In this document: positions 9,108 through 17,794 of the stretch, in pieces
Numbering within the stretch: the first letter of the stretch is position 1
Layout of the letters: each line of letters opens with the position of its first letter
From: an uncultured Candidatus Nitrosopumilus sp.
Lineage (GTDB): Archaea > Thermoproteota > Nitrososphaeria > Nitrososphaerales > Nitrosopumilaceae
Reading direction: 5' to 3'
Assembly (NCBI GenBank): GCA_951812645.1
Contig: CATOSM010000001.1
Coordinates: 1,467,560 to 1,531,559 of the forward strand
Length of the DNA stretch: 64,000 bases
Position numbers and translations under genes: made by a program
The notes under the pieces: generated by a model
Databases searched by the model: none
Seen by the model: only the letters and a program-made list of their open reading frames with translations
Told to the model about the DNA's origin: nothing

Positions 9108-9986
9108 TTGATAAACCATGTGGCAAAAATCGGTAACGTGAGCGTAGGCGGTAGAAATCCTGCACGTATAATGGGTATTTTGAACGCCAGTCCTGAATCA
9201 TTCTACAAAAAATCTGTCAGTACCAGCAAAACTCTCATAAAAAACGCTGTCAAATCCATGGAAGGCCAAGGTGCAGACTTTATCGATATAGGCGGGATGT
9301 CCACTGCGCCATATCTATCTGCCATGGTTTCAGAAAAAACCGAATCAAAAAGAATTCTAAGCGCAGTTAAAATAATTCAAAACTCTACAAATATTCCCAT
9401 CTCCGTTGATACATGCAGAGCAAAAGTTGCAAATGACGCTTTAGAACAGGGCGTTGAAATAATTAATGACATTTCTGGATTAAAGTATGATAAACAAATG
9501 CCTAACGTTGTTTCAAAATTTGACCCGTCTTTAATCTTATGTGCGTTTTCTTCAAAGACTGTTAGCGGCAACCATGTATTGACGACTAAAAAATTACTCC
9601 GGGATAGCCTGAAGCTGGCTAAAAAATCACATATGTCTTCTAGCAAAATTGTTTTAGATCCATCTGTTGGATTTTTTAGAAAAACTGGACAAGGTCCGTT
9701 TTTTACAAAAATCAAATCTGATTGGGTAAAAAGGGATCTGGCAGTATTACAGAATCTAAGATCTATAAAGCAAAATTATCCCGCATTGATCTCTGTTTCA
9801 AACAAGTCATTCATAGGGAAAATATTGGAAAAAGAAAATCCAAATGATCGGCTGTTCGGCTCCCTTGCTGCAGAAGTTGCATCTGTACTCAACGGCGCTG
9901 ATATTGTCCGTACGCATAATGTGGAGGCGACAAAGGATGCAATAACGATCGCCTCCAAACTATCCAGGCAACACAAAGGCTTATAA
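9108..9986 (+). CDS. folP: Dihydropteroate synthase-like protein
   Basis: A 292-residue TIM-barrel enzyme of the pterin-binding family, which condenses activated dihydropterin with an aminobenzoate-type partner. Seen are MGILNASPESFY near the N-terminus, DFIDIGGMST, ISVDTCRA, EIINDISG and, towards the end, ISVSNKSFIG and VRTHNVEAT. Several of these depart from bacterial FolP (NASPES for NVTPDS, GGMST for GGEST), as is common in archaeal homologues that use a different acceptor. The TTG at 9108 is the longest start and a GTG at 9119 is the alternative. The neighbouring divergent mptE supports a pterin role. Confidence 0.82.
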   Translation: MINHVAKIGNVSVGGRNPARIMGILNASPESFYKKSVSTSKTLIKNAVKSMEGQGADFIDIGGMSTAPYLSAMVSEKTESKRILSAVKIIQNSTNIPISVDTCRAKVANDALEQGVEIINDISGLKYDKQMPNVVSKFDPSLILCAFSSKTVSGNHVLTTKKLLRDSLKLAKKSHMSSSKIVLDPSVGFFRKTGQGPFFTKIKSDWVKRDLAVLQNLRSIKQNYPALISVSNKSFIGKILEKENPNDRLFGSLAAEVASVLNGADIVRTHNVEATKDAITIASKLSRQHKGL

Positions 9987-10012
9987 TCGATATTTTACCC
10001 TCTTAACAGGGT
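9981..10012 (+). promoter_or_regulatory. guaB promoter with small hairpin
   Basis: TTATAATC at 9981-9988 is a good box A about 32 bases before the guaB TTG. Between it and the start, ACCCT (9997-10001) and AGGGT (10008-10012) form an inverted repeat around the expected transcription start. It could be an operator, or the end of the folP transcript. Confidence 0.4.
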
Positions 10013-10016
10013 TTCA

Positions 10017-11447
10017 TTGGAATTCAAAGAGGGATTAACTTTTGACGACGTTCTTCTCGTACCCAAATATTCAGATATTACTAGTAGAAGTCAAACCGAT
10101 CTAACCGCACAACTATCGCGAAATATCTCAACTAAGATTCCTTTTGTAAGTGCAAATATGGACACTGTGACTGAATCATCCATGGCTGGAGCCATGGCTC
10201 GTGCAGGAGGCATTGGAATCATTCACAGATTTTTAACCATTCAAGAACAAGCAAATGAGGTCCTCAAAGTAAAACGATCTGGCAGCGTGATGATTGAAAA
10301 TCCATATTCTATCTCCCCTGAAAAATCCATAGACGATGCCTTGAATTATGCAGAAGACCAAGAAATCTCAGGCCTTTTGGTGGTTGATTCTAATTCAAAG
10401 TTAGTAGGAATTGTCACTGAAAGAGATTTGCTGTTTGCAAACAAAGACAGCAAAATTCAAGACGTTATGACAAAAGATGTCGTAACCGCCAAACTTGGTG
10501 TTACGCTAGAGGAATCTAAAGAGCTTTTACATAAACACAGAATTGAAAAATTGCCAATAGTAGATGATTCTGGGATCATCAAAGGTTTGATTACCAGTAA
10601 GGATATCACAAACAACGCTGATTTTCCAAATGCGTCCAAAGACAAGAAAGGCAGACCTTTAGTTGGTGCAGCAGTTGGAGTAAAGGGTGACTTTTTAGAA
10701 AGAAGTGAATCTCTTTTAGAGGCAGGTGCCGATGTCCTTGTCGTTGATATTGCGCATGGACATAGTGAAAATGCAATTAGTACTGTTCGTAACATCAAGA
10801 AGGCATTTCCAAATTGTGAATTAATCGCAGGAAACATTGCAACTGCACAAGGCGCCGAGGATCTGATTAGGGCAGGTGTTGATGCAGTAAAAGTCGGAGT
10901 TGGTTCTGGCTCAATCTGTATTACTAGAGTAATTACCGGCTCTGGCGTGCCACAACTGACCGCAGTAATGGATTGCGCAAAAGTTGGTAGAGAACATGGC
11001 ATTCCGATTATTTCTGACGGTGGAACAAGGACCTCTGGTGATGCAACAAAGGCATTGGCTTCTGGTGCCTCAACAGTCATGGTTGGCAGTATGCTTGGCG
11101 GAACAGATGAATCCCCGGGCACGGTATTGACTAAAAACGGAAAACGGTTCAAGGTTTATCGTGGAATGGCATCATTGGCTGCATCTATTGGAAGAAAATC
11201 CAAAGAAACAGGATCAACATCCCTTGAGGATGATCTTAATGATTATGTTGCAGAAGGTGTAGAGGCAATGGTTCCGTACAAAGGAACAGTTACTGATATT
11301 CTAAAACAGCTAACTGGAGGGGTTCGTTCTGGTTTGAGTTATTGTGGTGCACATACAATTGCACAAATGCAGGAAAATGCAGAATTTATCAAAATGTCAA
11401 GAGCTGGATTTGCAGAAAGCCAGCCTCATGACGTCTCCTTGATGTAG
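10017..11447 (+). CDS. guaB: Inosine-5'-monophosphate dehydrogenase
   Basis: A 476-residue IMP dehydrogenase carrying out the NAD-dependent oxidation of IMP to XMP, which GuaA then aminates. The catalytic Cys301 lies in GVGSGSICITR. The TIM barrel is interrupted by a pair of CBS domains at about residues 95-200, a regulatory adenosine-nucleotide sensor. The flap region carries GTVTDILKQLTGGVRSGLSYCGA. Translation probably begins at the TTG at 10017, since LTFDDVLLVPKYSD follows at the expected distance and no ATG is available. It is monocistronic or ends just before the small membrane protein at 11465. Confidence 0.95.
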   Translation: MEFKEGLTFDDVLLVPKYSDITSRSQTDLTAQLSRNISTKIPFVSANMDTVTESSMAGAMARAGGIGIIHRFLTIQEQANEVLKVKRSGSVMIENPYSISPEKSIDDALNYAEDQEISGLLVVDSNSKLVGIVTERDLLFANKDSKIQDVMTKDVVTAKLGVTLEESKELLHKHRIEKLPIVDDSGIIKGLITSKDITNNADFPNASKDKKGRPLVGAAVGVKGDFLERSESLLEAGADVLVVDIAHGHSENAISTVRNIKKAFPNCELIAGNIATAQGAEDLIRAGVDAVKVGVGSGSICITRVITGSGVPQLTAVMDCAKVGREHGIPIISDGGTRTSGDATKALASGASTVMVGSMLGGTDESPGTVLTKNGKRFKVYRGMASLAASIGRKSKETGSTSLEDDLNDYVAEGVEAMVPYKGTVTDILKQLTGGVRSGLSYCGAHTIAQMQENAEFIKMSRAGFAESQPHDVSLM

Positions 11448-11464
11448 ATAATTTTTTAAGCAGT

Positions 11465-11950
11465 ATGCAGAGTAATTTTATCATGCTTTCCAAAAGAACC
11501 ATTATTGGATTAATAGTTGGAAGCATAATCATCGGTATTGGAGGATATTCTTTAATTTCCCATATTGGACCAATTACGATTAGTGAAAATTATACACTGG
11601 GAGTGGGTGATACGATACCATACACAATTCCCGCACCTGCTCAAACTCCACAACACATGAAAATCGTAGGTGATGCTTTTGATGTTAAACTTACAAGTCC
11701 TGGAACTGGATTACAAATTCCAAACACTTCACACAAGAACGAAGTATCTTTGGATTGGGTCCATTTGATTGACGGTGAAACAAAAATCTTAATTCAAAAC
11801 ACCGGTAACTCTGAGGTAACAATTACTGGAGAACTAATCAGAACATCTGATCCTATCTGGTTTACATTTGATCTTATGGTGATAACTTCCGGCGTAGTCA
11901 TCATCGGATTTAGTATGGGTTTTACTCTAAGAAAACCCAAGGGATTTTAG
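11465..11950 (+). CDS. Conserved membrane protein with one extracytoplasmic domain
   Basis: A 161-residue protein with an N-terminal membrane segment (about residues 12-32), an outside beta-rich domain of some 95 residues, and a second membrane segment (about 134-154) followed by a short Arg/Lys tail. The middle part has the character of a small beta sandwich (HMKIVGDAFDVKLTSPG, then ILIQNTGNSEVTITGEL). No catalytic residues stand out. The ATG at 11486 (MLSKRT) is also possible and gives a better positively charged N-terminus. It converges with pheA by four bases. Function unknown. Confidence 0.6.
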   Translation: MQSNFIMLSKRTIIGLIVGSIIIGIGGYSLISHIGPITISENYTLGVGDTIPYTIPAPAQTPQHMKIVGDAFDVKLTSPGTGLQIPNTSHKNEVSLDWVHLIDGETKILIQNTGNSEVTITGELIRTSDPIWFTFDLMVITSGVVIIGFSMGFTLRKPKGF

Positions 11951-12762
11951 CTTAATCTTGCAGACGGATAAGAGCCTAAAACTTTCATAAATAGGGTCTC
12001 TTGTTTTATCCTGTCTAATATCTCTAAAATCCTGACATCTTTCTGATGTCCTTCAAAATCCACATAGAAATTGTATTCCCATGTGTTTGCTTTTGTAGGC
12101 CTTGATTCAATCTTTGTCAGATTGATGTCATTCTGATGAAATTTTTCAATTATTCGAAATAATGAGCCTGGCTCATGTTTTATTGAAAATATTATTGACG
12201 TTTTATCATTTTCTGTCTTATCATTGTCTTCTTTTGAGAGGATCAAAAACCTGGTATAATTATTGAGATTATTTGCAATATTGCTTCGTATGACGGGCAT
12301 TTCATAGATTTGTGCCGCATCTTTACTTGCAATACATGCACAATTTCTTTTATCGAGATCTTTTATCATTTTTACACTACCTGCTGTGTCATATGCAGGG
12401 ATTGCTTTCATATCATGTCCCTCAATAAATTTTCTACATTGTCCTAAAGCCTGTGGATGCGAGTACACTGTATCTATCTCATCAATGTTTCCTGTGCCAA
12501 TCAAACAGTGTTCTATTCTATGATAAATTTCACCTGTGGCATTCAGAGATGTAGAATATAATACATCATAACTTTCACCCACACTTCCTTCCAATGAATT
12601 TTCTACTGGCAAAATCGAATATCTTGTTTTGGCATTTGACGTACTATCTAACACTTCTGCAAATGTAGTTTGGGGTATGGTTTCAATTTTCTCTTTAAAA
12701 AACGATCTAGCTGCCGCTTCACTATAGGCACCTCGCTCACCTTGGAACGAAACCTGAATCAT
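11947..12762 (-). CDS. pheA: Prephenate dehydratase
   Basis: A 271-residue monofunctional prephenate dehydratase, which makes phenylpyruvate for phenylalanine synthesis. The N-terminal catalytic domain begins VSFQGERGAYSE and contains LPVENSLEGSVG and the TRFLIL segment. The C-terminal ACT domain (about 190-265; KHEPGSLFRIIEKF and LTKIESRPTK) is the phenylalanine-binding regulatory module. There is no fused chorismate mutase, as is usual in archaea. It lies three bases downstream of csl4, so the two are probably one operon without functional relation. Confidence 0.93.
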   Translation of the reverse strand: MIQVSFQGERGAYSEAAARSFFKEKIETIPQTTFAEVLDSTSNAKTRYSILPVENSLEGSVGESYDVLYSTSLNATGEIYHRIEHCLIGTGNIDEIDTVYSHPQALGQCRKFIEGHDMKAIPAYDTAGSVKMIKDLDKRNCACIASKDAAQIYEMPVIRSNIANNLNNYTRFLILSKEDNDKTENDKTSIIFSIKHEPGSLFRIIEKFHQNDINLTKIESRPTKANTWEYNFYVDFEGHQKDVRILEILDRIKQETLFMKVLGSYPSARLS

Positions 12763-12765
12763 TTC

Positions 12766-13317
12766 TTAACCTCTTAAATTTACGAAATCACCATTACCAA
12801 AGTTTGCAGAAAGTTTTCTTTCATCAATCCATGCACAATCTGTACATTTTATTGCATCCCGCATCGGAACAACCTTACCGCCACATTTTCTACATTTTGT
12901 AAATAAAACACCCAAATTCGGTTCATTAATTGCTGCGTGAATAGTGCCATTAAGATGGTTGAGAATTTTTAACGCAACAATGTCATTAACCAAAGCGACA
13001 TTTCTTGTCCTTAAATTTCGTGTTCCACAGATACATTCAACTTTAGATGTTGTGGGTTTTCCATTTATGTAATCAATTGAAACTGCTATCATGGATGACA
13101 TTACTGCGGCTACTGTACCAATAACTGTGTCTCCGACCTTTGGTATTGACAGAAGCTTTGGATGTCTGACGTTTGCAGTTCTTGATGTCTTATCTATGTC
13201 TTTTTCCCCCACCGCTGCCGCCCTGACCATGTCCCCATCGTCAAAGGCATTGTTTCCAGCCTCATATTCCTCAATAGATGCTATTTTGTCTCCCGGGAAT
13301 ATTGAATTTTCAGACAT
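12766..13317 (-). CDS. csl4: Exosome complex RNA-binding protein Csl4
   Basis: A 183-residue cap subunit of the archaeal exosome, which binds substrate RNA and recruits DnaG. The order is an N-terminal domain starting near FPGDKIASIEEYE, an S1 RNA-binding domain (VGDTVIGTVAAVMSSMIAVS onward), and a C-terminal zinc ribbon with CRKCGG and CTDC. The open frame extends 30 codons upstream, but the ATG at 13317 (MSENSIFPGD) matches the family start and the extra stretch looks like AT-rich leader. The divergent dehydrogenase gene begins 88 bases away. Confidence 0.9.
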   Translation of the reverse strand: MSENSIFPGDKIASIEEYEAGNNAFDDGDMVRAAAVGEKDIDKTSRTANVRHPKLLSIPKVGDTVIGTVAAVMSSMIAVSIDYINGKPTTSKVECICGTRNLRTRNVALVNDIVALKILNHLNGTIHAAINEPNLGVLFTKCRKCGGKVVPMRDAIKCTDCAWIDERKLSANFGNGDFVNLRG

Positions 13318-13405
13318 AATGAGAATTTTGTTTTTATGATTATAATTGTTTGTGGTTTTGTGAGATCGTGAAAAATCATATATCTTGAAAAATCCGACAA
13401 AAATC

Positions 13406-14482
13406 ATGAAAGCACTTGTTTATGATAAATATACTGATGACGATGATTTTTCTAAAATTTTACAAATTAAGGATATTCCTATACCTGAACCAAAATCCAA
13501 TGAAGTTGTCATAAAAGTAATGGCTGCTGCTCTAAATTATGACGATATTTGGGGGATGCGAGGTAAACCTTTGGCAATTCCGTTACCACATATTTCTGGT
13601 ACTGATGCTGCTGGTGAAGTTACATCGATTGGTAGCGATGTTAAAAATATCAAGGTTGGAGATAGGGTCGTCTCACATGGAAACATGTCCTGTAGGGTTT
13701 GCAAAAGATGTACGGCTGGTAGAGAATTTGATTGTAAAAAGCGTACAATTTGGGGTTTTGAAACTGGTCCTCTTTGGGGTGGTTATTGTGAATTTACACA
13801 TCTTCCAGAAGTAAATGTTGTAAAAATTCCTGAAGGTGTTTCATATGATGATGCTGCAGCAGCATCAATGACTTTGTTAACTTCTTGGCATATGTTAATT
13901 GGTAGAGCAAAAATTCAACCTGGACAAATTGTTTTAGTAATGGGTGGTAGTTCTGGTGTTGGAAATTATGGAATTCAAATTGCTAAACTTTTTGGATGTA
14001 CTGTAATAGCCACTGCAAGTCCAGATAAATTAGAAAAATTATTAGAACTTGGAGCTGATTATGCTGTTAATCATAGAAAAGAAGATTGGCATAAAGAAGT
14101 TAGAGCAATTGCCAAAAAAATACCTAAACCATTAGGAGATGTATCTGGTGTAGATGTAATTTTTGAACATATAGGTGGTACCCATTGGAACAAAGAATTA
14201 ACATTATTGAATTATGGTGGTACAATCATTACGACTGGTGCAACAACTGGGTATAATGTTAAAACTGATTTACGTCATATTTTCTTTAAAGGGGTTAATA
14301 TTTTTGGTTCTACTCAAGGTACACGAGCTGAATTAGAACAAGGTTTGTATTGGATGTCTCGAGGGAAAATTAAATCTATTATCGATTCAGTTTATTCTTT
14401 AGAAAGAGCTGCCGAAGCTCATACAAAGATGTCAACTGGGAAAGGCCTATTTGGTAAAATCATAATGAAACCCGGCTCTTGA
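13406..14482 (+). CDS. MDR-superfamily dehydrogenase, crotonyl-/acryloyl-CoA reductase-like
   Basis: A 358-residue medium-chain dehydrogenase/reductase, counted from the ATG at 13406; an in-frame TTG seven codons upstream is less likely. The structural zinc lobe is present (Cys96, 99, 102 and 110). The catalytic-zinc Cys region is replaced by AALNYDDIWGMRGKP, which together with RTIWGFET resembles crotonyl-CoA and acryloyl-CoA reductases rather than alcohol dehydrogenases. The NAD(P) site is VMGGSSGVGNYGIQ. Ammonia-oxidising archaea need an acryloyl-CoA reductase in the 3-hydroxypropionate/4-hydroxybutyrate cycle, so this is a candidate, but only by resemblance. It is followed four bases later by a TPR gene. 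Confidence 0.72.
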   Translation: MKALVYDKYTDDDDFSKILQIKDIPIPEPKSNEVVIKVMAAALNYDDIWGMRGKPLAIPLPHISGTDAAGEVTSIGSDVKNIKVGDRVVSHGNMSCRVCKRCTAGREFDCKKRTIWGFETGPLWGGYCEFTHLPEVNVVKIPEGVSYDDAAAASMTLLTSWHMLIGRAKIQPGQIVLVMGGSSGVGNYGIQIAKLFGCTVIATASPDKLEKLLELGADYAVNHRKEDWHKEVRAIAKKIPKPLGDVSGVDVIFEHIGGTHWNKELTLLNYGGTIITTGATTGYNVKTDLRHIFFKGVNIFGSTQGTRAELEQGLYWMSRGKIKSIIDSVYSLERAAEAHTKMSTGKGLFGKIIMKPGS

Positions 14483-14486
14483 TGAT

Positions 14487-15086
14487 ATGGATGATCCAAA
14501 AATTAATTCTTTTTTAGACGAAAGTAATAGATTGTTTTTACAAGGTAAACTTCGTGAATCTATAGTGTATTATGATAAAATTTTAAATCAAAACCCTCAA
14601 CATGTAAGTTCTCTTAATAACAAGGGGTATGCACTAAGTAAACTAAAAGATTTTGATAATGCTATGAAGTGCTACGATACTGCTTTAGAAAATTCACCAG
14701 ATGATCTTTTAATACTTGTTAACAAAGTATCTTCGTTTCGTAAACAGGGAAATTTCTCTGATGCATTATCTATATGTAATAAAATATTGAATAATAACAC
14801 TAAATTCAATATTGTTCTTTATCATAAGGAACGAATTTTATTTTCTATTGGAAATTTTGATGAATCTATTATGTGTTGTAATCAAATTTTAGAAGATTAT
14901 CCTAAAAATGGTGATGTATTATTTGATAAATCTTGTAATTTTGCAATGTTATCCAAAATTGATGAATCATTGACTTTACTTGAATCTGCAATTTCACAAG
15001 GAATAAAATATAAAATTAAAGCAAAAAAATCAAAAGTTTTTGAAAAATTTTCAGATAATTATAGATTTAAAAAATTATTTTTATAA
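14487..15086 (+). CDS. TPR-repeat protein
   Basis: A 199-residue protein made of about four to five tetratricopeptide repeats. Repeat cores are visible as GKLRESIVYYDKILNQNP, ALSKLKDFDNAMKCYDTALE and GNFDESIMCCNQILEDYP. There is no signal peptide, membrane segment or catalytic domain, so it is probably a cytoplasmic protein-interaction scaffold. Base composition is clearly more AT-rich than in the neighbouring core genes. It follows the MDR dehydrogenase by only four bases, so it is probably co-transcribed with it. Confidence 0.75.
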   Translation: MDDPKINSFLDESNRLFLQGKLRESIVYYDKILNQNPQHVSSLNNKGYALSKLKDFDNAMKCYDTALENSPDDLLILVNKVSSFRKQGNFSDALSICNKILNNNTKFNIVLYHKERILFSIGNFDESIMCCNQILEDYPKNGDVLFDKSCNFAMLSKIDESLTLLESAISQGIKYKIKAKKSKVFEKFSDNYRFKKLFL

Positions 15087-15110
15087 ATTCAATTTGTCAT
15101 TGATTTAAAT

Positions 15111-16577
15111 TTAAAATTGGAAATAAACAAAATCATCTTTATTACCTGCGAATGACAGTAGGATCAATAATGTTATTGTAAATATAAACAGTGACCATTG
15201 CCATAATTTAATTTTAGAAATTTTTTCTGGAAGATTTTTTTGTTTATACAAAATGATATTCATAATAATAAACAATCCAATAAGACCTATTGATACTTCA
15301 TTTGAATTGATTACTTGTTTTATTGTAGCTATCTCAAAGTCCAAGAAGACATACTTGGTCATGGAATAAATCATGTCATCAGTATCTCTGACTCTAAATG
15401 TAATCCATGCAAGAAATACAAAGTACTGAGTTACAAGTATTGAAACAATCTTTCCTATTCTGCTTTTAAAAAATGCTATTTCACCTAAAACTGGGAATTT
15501 GTTTAGGATCAGTCTGTGAATTGCAAGATACGCCCCATGCAGCATTCCCCAGACTACAAAATTCCATGATGCTCCGTGCCACAATCCTCCCAGGAGCATT
15601 ACAGTTGCTAGATTTGCATACGTTCTGATGTTGGATTTCTTGTTGCCTCCAAGTGGGATGTAAAGATAGTCTCGAAGCCATGATGAAAGCGAGATGTGCC
15701 ACCTTCTCCAAAAATCAGGCGGCGATGTTGCAAAGTATGGCTTGTTAAAGTTGATAGGTAGTTTGAATCCAAGAATTAATGCAGCTCCTATTGCAATGTC
15801 AGTGTATCCTGAAAAGTCACCATAAATTTGAATTCCAAATGCAATTGCACCTAAAATTATTGTAAATGAGTCCAATCCGATTGGATTTGAAAATATGTTA
15901 TCAACTAATGGGGCAATGTTGTCTGCAAAGAACATCTTTTTTAGAAAACCAAATGCCATTATTGTAATTCCCAATTTTAGATTGGAATTGTGAATGATGA
16001 TCTGTTTTAGATTCCCTCCTCCTGCTTCAACTTTTTCTCGTAGTTGCGGAAGAAATTCTGATGCTCTAACGATTGGACCTGCAACTAGTTGTGGGAAGAA
16101 TGCAACAAACAGTGCAAACTCTTTTAGTGATTCACTAGGTTTTAGTTTTCCACGATAAATGTCAACAGTGTAACTGATTGTCTGGAAAGTGTAAAACGAA
16201 ATACCAATTGGTAACGCTAAATTCAGTAACGGAATATCATTTGCTAAATTCAATTGTTCTCCCATTACATTGAATTGTAAAATGGCAAAATCAGCATACT
16301 TGAAGAAGCCTAACAATCCAAAGTTGCCTGCAAGGCTGACAATCAAAAGTAGTTTCTTTTTTGAAACATCTTTTGCCTTCCACATTATTTTGCCTACGTA
16401 AAAGTCAAGTATCGTAGATGCAATCAGTAGTATAATCAGATAGTTACTAGAATAATAAAAGAAAAAATAACTTGCAACTAGCAAAAATACGTGCTGGTAT
16501 CTCTTGTATTTTACAGCAGAAACCATGGCCAGAACAACAATGAAGAATACGACAAAATCAATTGTGTTAAACAGCAT
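15111..16577 (-). CDS. MBOAT-family O-acyltransferase (AlgI/DltB-like)
   Basis: A 488-residue polytopic membrane protein of the MBOAT family. These enzymes move an acyl group across the membrane for O-acetylation of exported polysaccharide (AlgI, PatA) or D-alanylation of teichoic acid (DltB). Seen are about ten hydrophobic segments, the conserved FWRRWHISLSSWLRDYLYIPLGG stretch at about residues 289-311 (not all residues needed for catalysis), and the two family histidines in GGLWHG (His334) and GMLHG (His347). Its ATG overlaps the TAA of the SGNH gene upstream. Such pairs act together in bacteria; the substrate here could be an S-layer glycan or exopolysaccharide. Confidence 0.88.
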   Translation of the reverse strand: MLFNTIDFVVFFIVVLAMVSAVKYKRYQHVFLLVASYFFFYYSSNYLIILLIASTILDFYVGKIMWKAKDVSKKKLLLIVSLAGNFGLLGFFKYADFAILQFNVMGEQLNLANDIPLLNLALPIGISFYTFQTISYTVDIYRGKLKPSESLKEFALFVAFFPQLVAGPIVRASEFLPQLREKVEAGGGNLKQIIIHNSNLKLGITIMAFGFLKKMFFADNIAPLVDNIFSNPIGLDSFTIILGAIAFGIQIYGDFSGYTDIAIGAALILGFKLPINFNKPYFATSPPDFWRRWHISLSSWLRDYLYIPLGGNKKSNIRTYANLATVMLLGGLWHGASWNFVVWGMLHGAYLAIHRLILNKFPVLGEIAFFKSRIGKIVSILVTQYFVFLAWITFRVRDTDDMIYSMTKYVFLDFEIATIKQVINSNEVSIGLIGLFIIMNIILYKQKNLPEKISKIKLWQWSLFIFTITLLILLSFAGNKDDFVYFQF

Positions 16578-17566
16578 TATTCATCAATCTCTTTTGCTAT
16601 GATTTTTGCAATGTCTTCACTATACATTATACCTGATTTGTTCTCAACTATGTGTACAATATCGGACCAAATATCATGTTCTGCATATTTATCATATTCT
16701 GAATATACTATTATTCCTGAATTTCTTAATTCTATCAACATTTGGTCAAAAATTTTCTGATCTTCTACACTTAACCAGTTCAGATATACACTACTCTTTG
16801 GTGTTGCAAAAATTACTACTATGATATTTTTATTTTCTAATTCTGCAATTAGATCTTTTAGTGCTTTAAATTCTCTGTTAGTATGAGGATCTATCCCATT
16901 GAATTGGGGATTTTTCTTTTCCCAATCTTCTTGTAATTTTTCTAAATTTACTATGGGTGCAACTTCTTTCTCTATATTGAAAAATGGTCTGTTAGATTCA
17001 ATATCTATCACTGTAGTTTGGTTGGTATTACGTACAAAATGTTTGACAGTTTGTAATGTTATAACTTTTGGTGATTTAGGAATTTTTTTGAAAAAATCAT
17101 TGTCTAATAGTGGATTGACTATTTGTTGAAAAATTCCTTTTGTATCTGGAGTAATATTGTCTATATTTGTTATTTGTAATGCAGTAAGATACTCTTGTTT
17201 TACCGCTGGTTGCCCTTCAAACATTCTAATTTCAATTCCATAGAAAATCGCTTTTGGGTTTAATTCCGCAATATATCCCGTTGTTTCTGCACGTCTCGTA
17301 GGGTAATCACTTGGTATTGCTAGGTTGTATACATCATATTCTAATCCATTATCTGTTAGATATTTTTGAATGTAATCTGTATCTAGAACTCCTGTGTGAC
17401 TCGAACCAAATAATAGAATTCTTGGTTTTTCTGATGTATTCTTGACATGTTCAACCCATGTATATGTTGAATCAAAATTACTAGGATACCAATTCATGAT
17501 TAAATAAAAAATTATAATTGCTGTGAAAATTCCTGTTAAAGAGCTAAAAACTATTTTTAAATTCAT
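16577..17566 (-). CDS. Membrane-anchored SGNH/GDSL-like protein (AlgJ/AlgX/DltD-like partner)
   Basis: A 329-residue protein with one N-terminal membrane anchor (about residues 7-25) and an extracytoplasmic SGNH-hydrolase-like domain. Block I is ILLFGSSHTGVLD near residue 50, with the nucleophile Ser. The candidate Asp/His pair is near the C-terminus in EHDIWSDIVHI. This is the arrangement of the polysaccharide acetyltransferases AlgX/AlgJ and of DltD, which work with an MBOAT protein. The TAA shares its last base with the MBOAT ATG, so both proteins are made from one message. The upstream flank is an IS remnant, which suggests the cassette sits at a mobile site. Confidence 0.75.
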   Translation of the reverse strand: MNLKIVFSSLTGIFTAIIIFYLIMNWYPSNFDSTYTWVEHVKNTSEKPRILLFGSSHTGVLDTDYIQKYLTDNGLEYDVYNLAIPSDYPTRRAETTGYIAELNPKAIFYGIEIRMFEGQPAVKQEYLTALQITNIDNITPDTKGIFQQIVNPLLDNDFFKKIPKSPKVITLQTVKHFVRNTNQTTVIDIESNRPFFNIEKEVAPIVNLEKLQEDWEKKNPQFNGIDPHTNREFKALKDLIAELENKNIIVVIFATPKSSVYLNWLSVEDQKIFDQMLIELRNSGIIVYSEYDKYAEHDIWSDIVHIVENKSGIMYSEDIAKIIAKEIDE

Positions 17567-17593
17567 TTAACTCTATTAATCTTTTTTAATGTA

Positions 17594-17628
17594 GAACTTA
17601 TCCTAAAACCCTCCAATACATCATGATG
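17594..17628 (-). repeat. Solo terminal fragment of an IS5-like element
   Basis: These 35 bases match the terminus of the intact IS at 18282-18316 with one mismatch, and in the same orientation. They include the inverted-repeat end GAACTTATCCTAAA and the last codons of the transposase. The rest of this IS copy is gone, so it is a deletion remnant. Confidence 0.85.
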
Positions 17629-17762
17629 CTAGGGTATATAGTACCATCATCACATAATGGATCCACATTAACTGTGGCAGCATGTGCGGAAGGTAACGCA
17701 ATCAGCATGGCAAGTGCCGCAATCATAAATATCGTATAGTGTAAGGCGCTCAATTTTCTCAT
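17598..17762 (-). pseudogene. Exported-protein gene truncated and closed by an IS terminus
   Basis: This is a 54-codon frame with a clear signal peptide: MRKL, a hydrophobic core and the cleavage-like motif SAHA-A near residues 26-29. About 16 residues of mature sequence follow (VNVDPLCDDGTIYPS). From there it runs directly into the last nine codons of an IS5-type transposase (IMMYWRVLG) and stops at the TAA inside the IS terminal repeat. The native 3' part has therefore been deleted together with most of an IS copy. A TATA-like element sits about 28 bases upstream of the ATG, so a short secreted peptide could still be made. The original protein cannot be identified. Confidence 0.7.
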
Positions 17763-17784
17763 GGAGTACCTGTGATCATTTGGA

Positions 17785-17794
17785 TTAATATACT
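17785..17794 (-). promoter_or_regulatory. TATA box of the truncated exported-protein gene
   Basis: On the minus strand the site reads AGTATATTAA, centred about 28 bases before the ATG at 17762. Position and composition fit an archaeal box A, so the truncated gene has kept its promoter. Confidence 0.45.
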
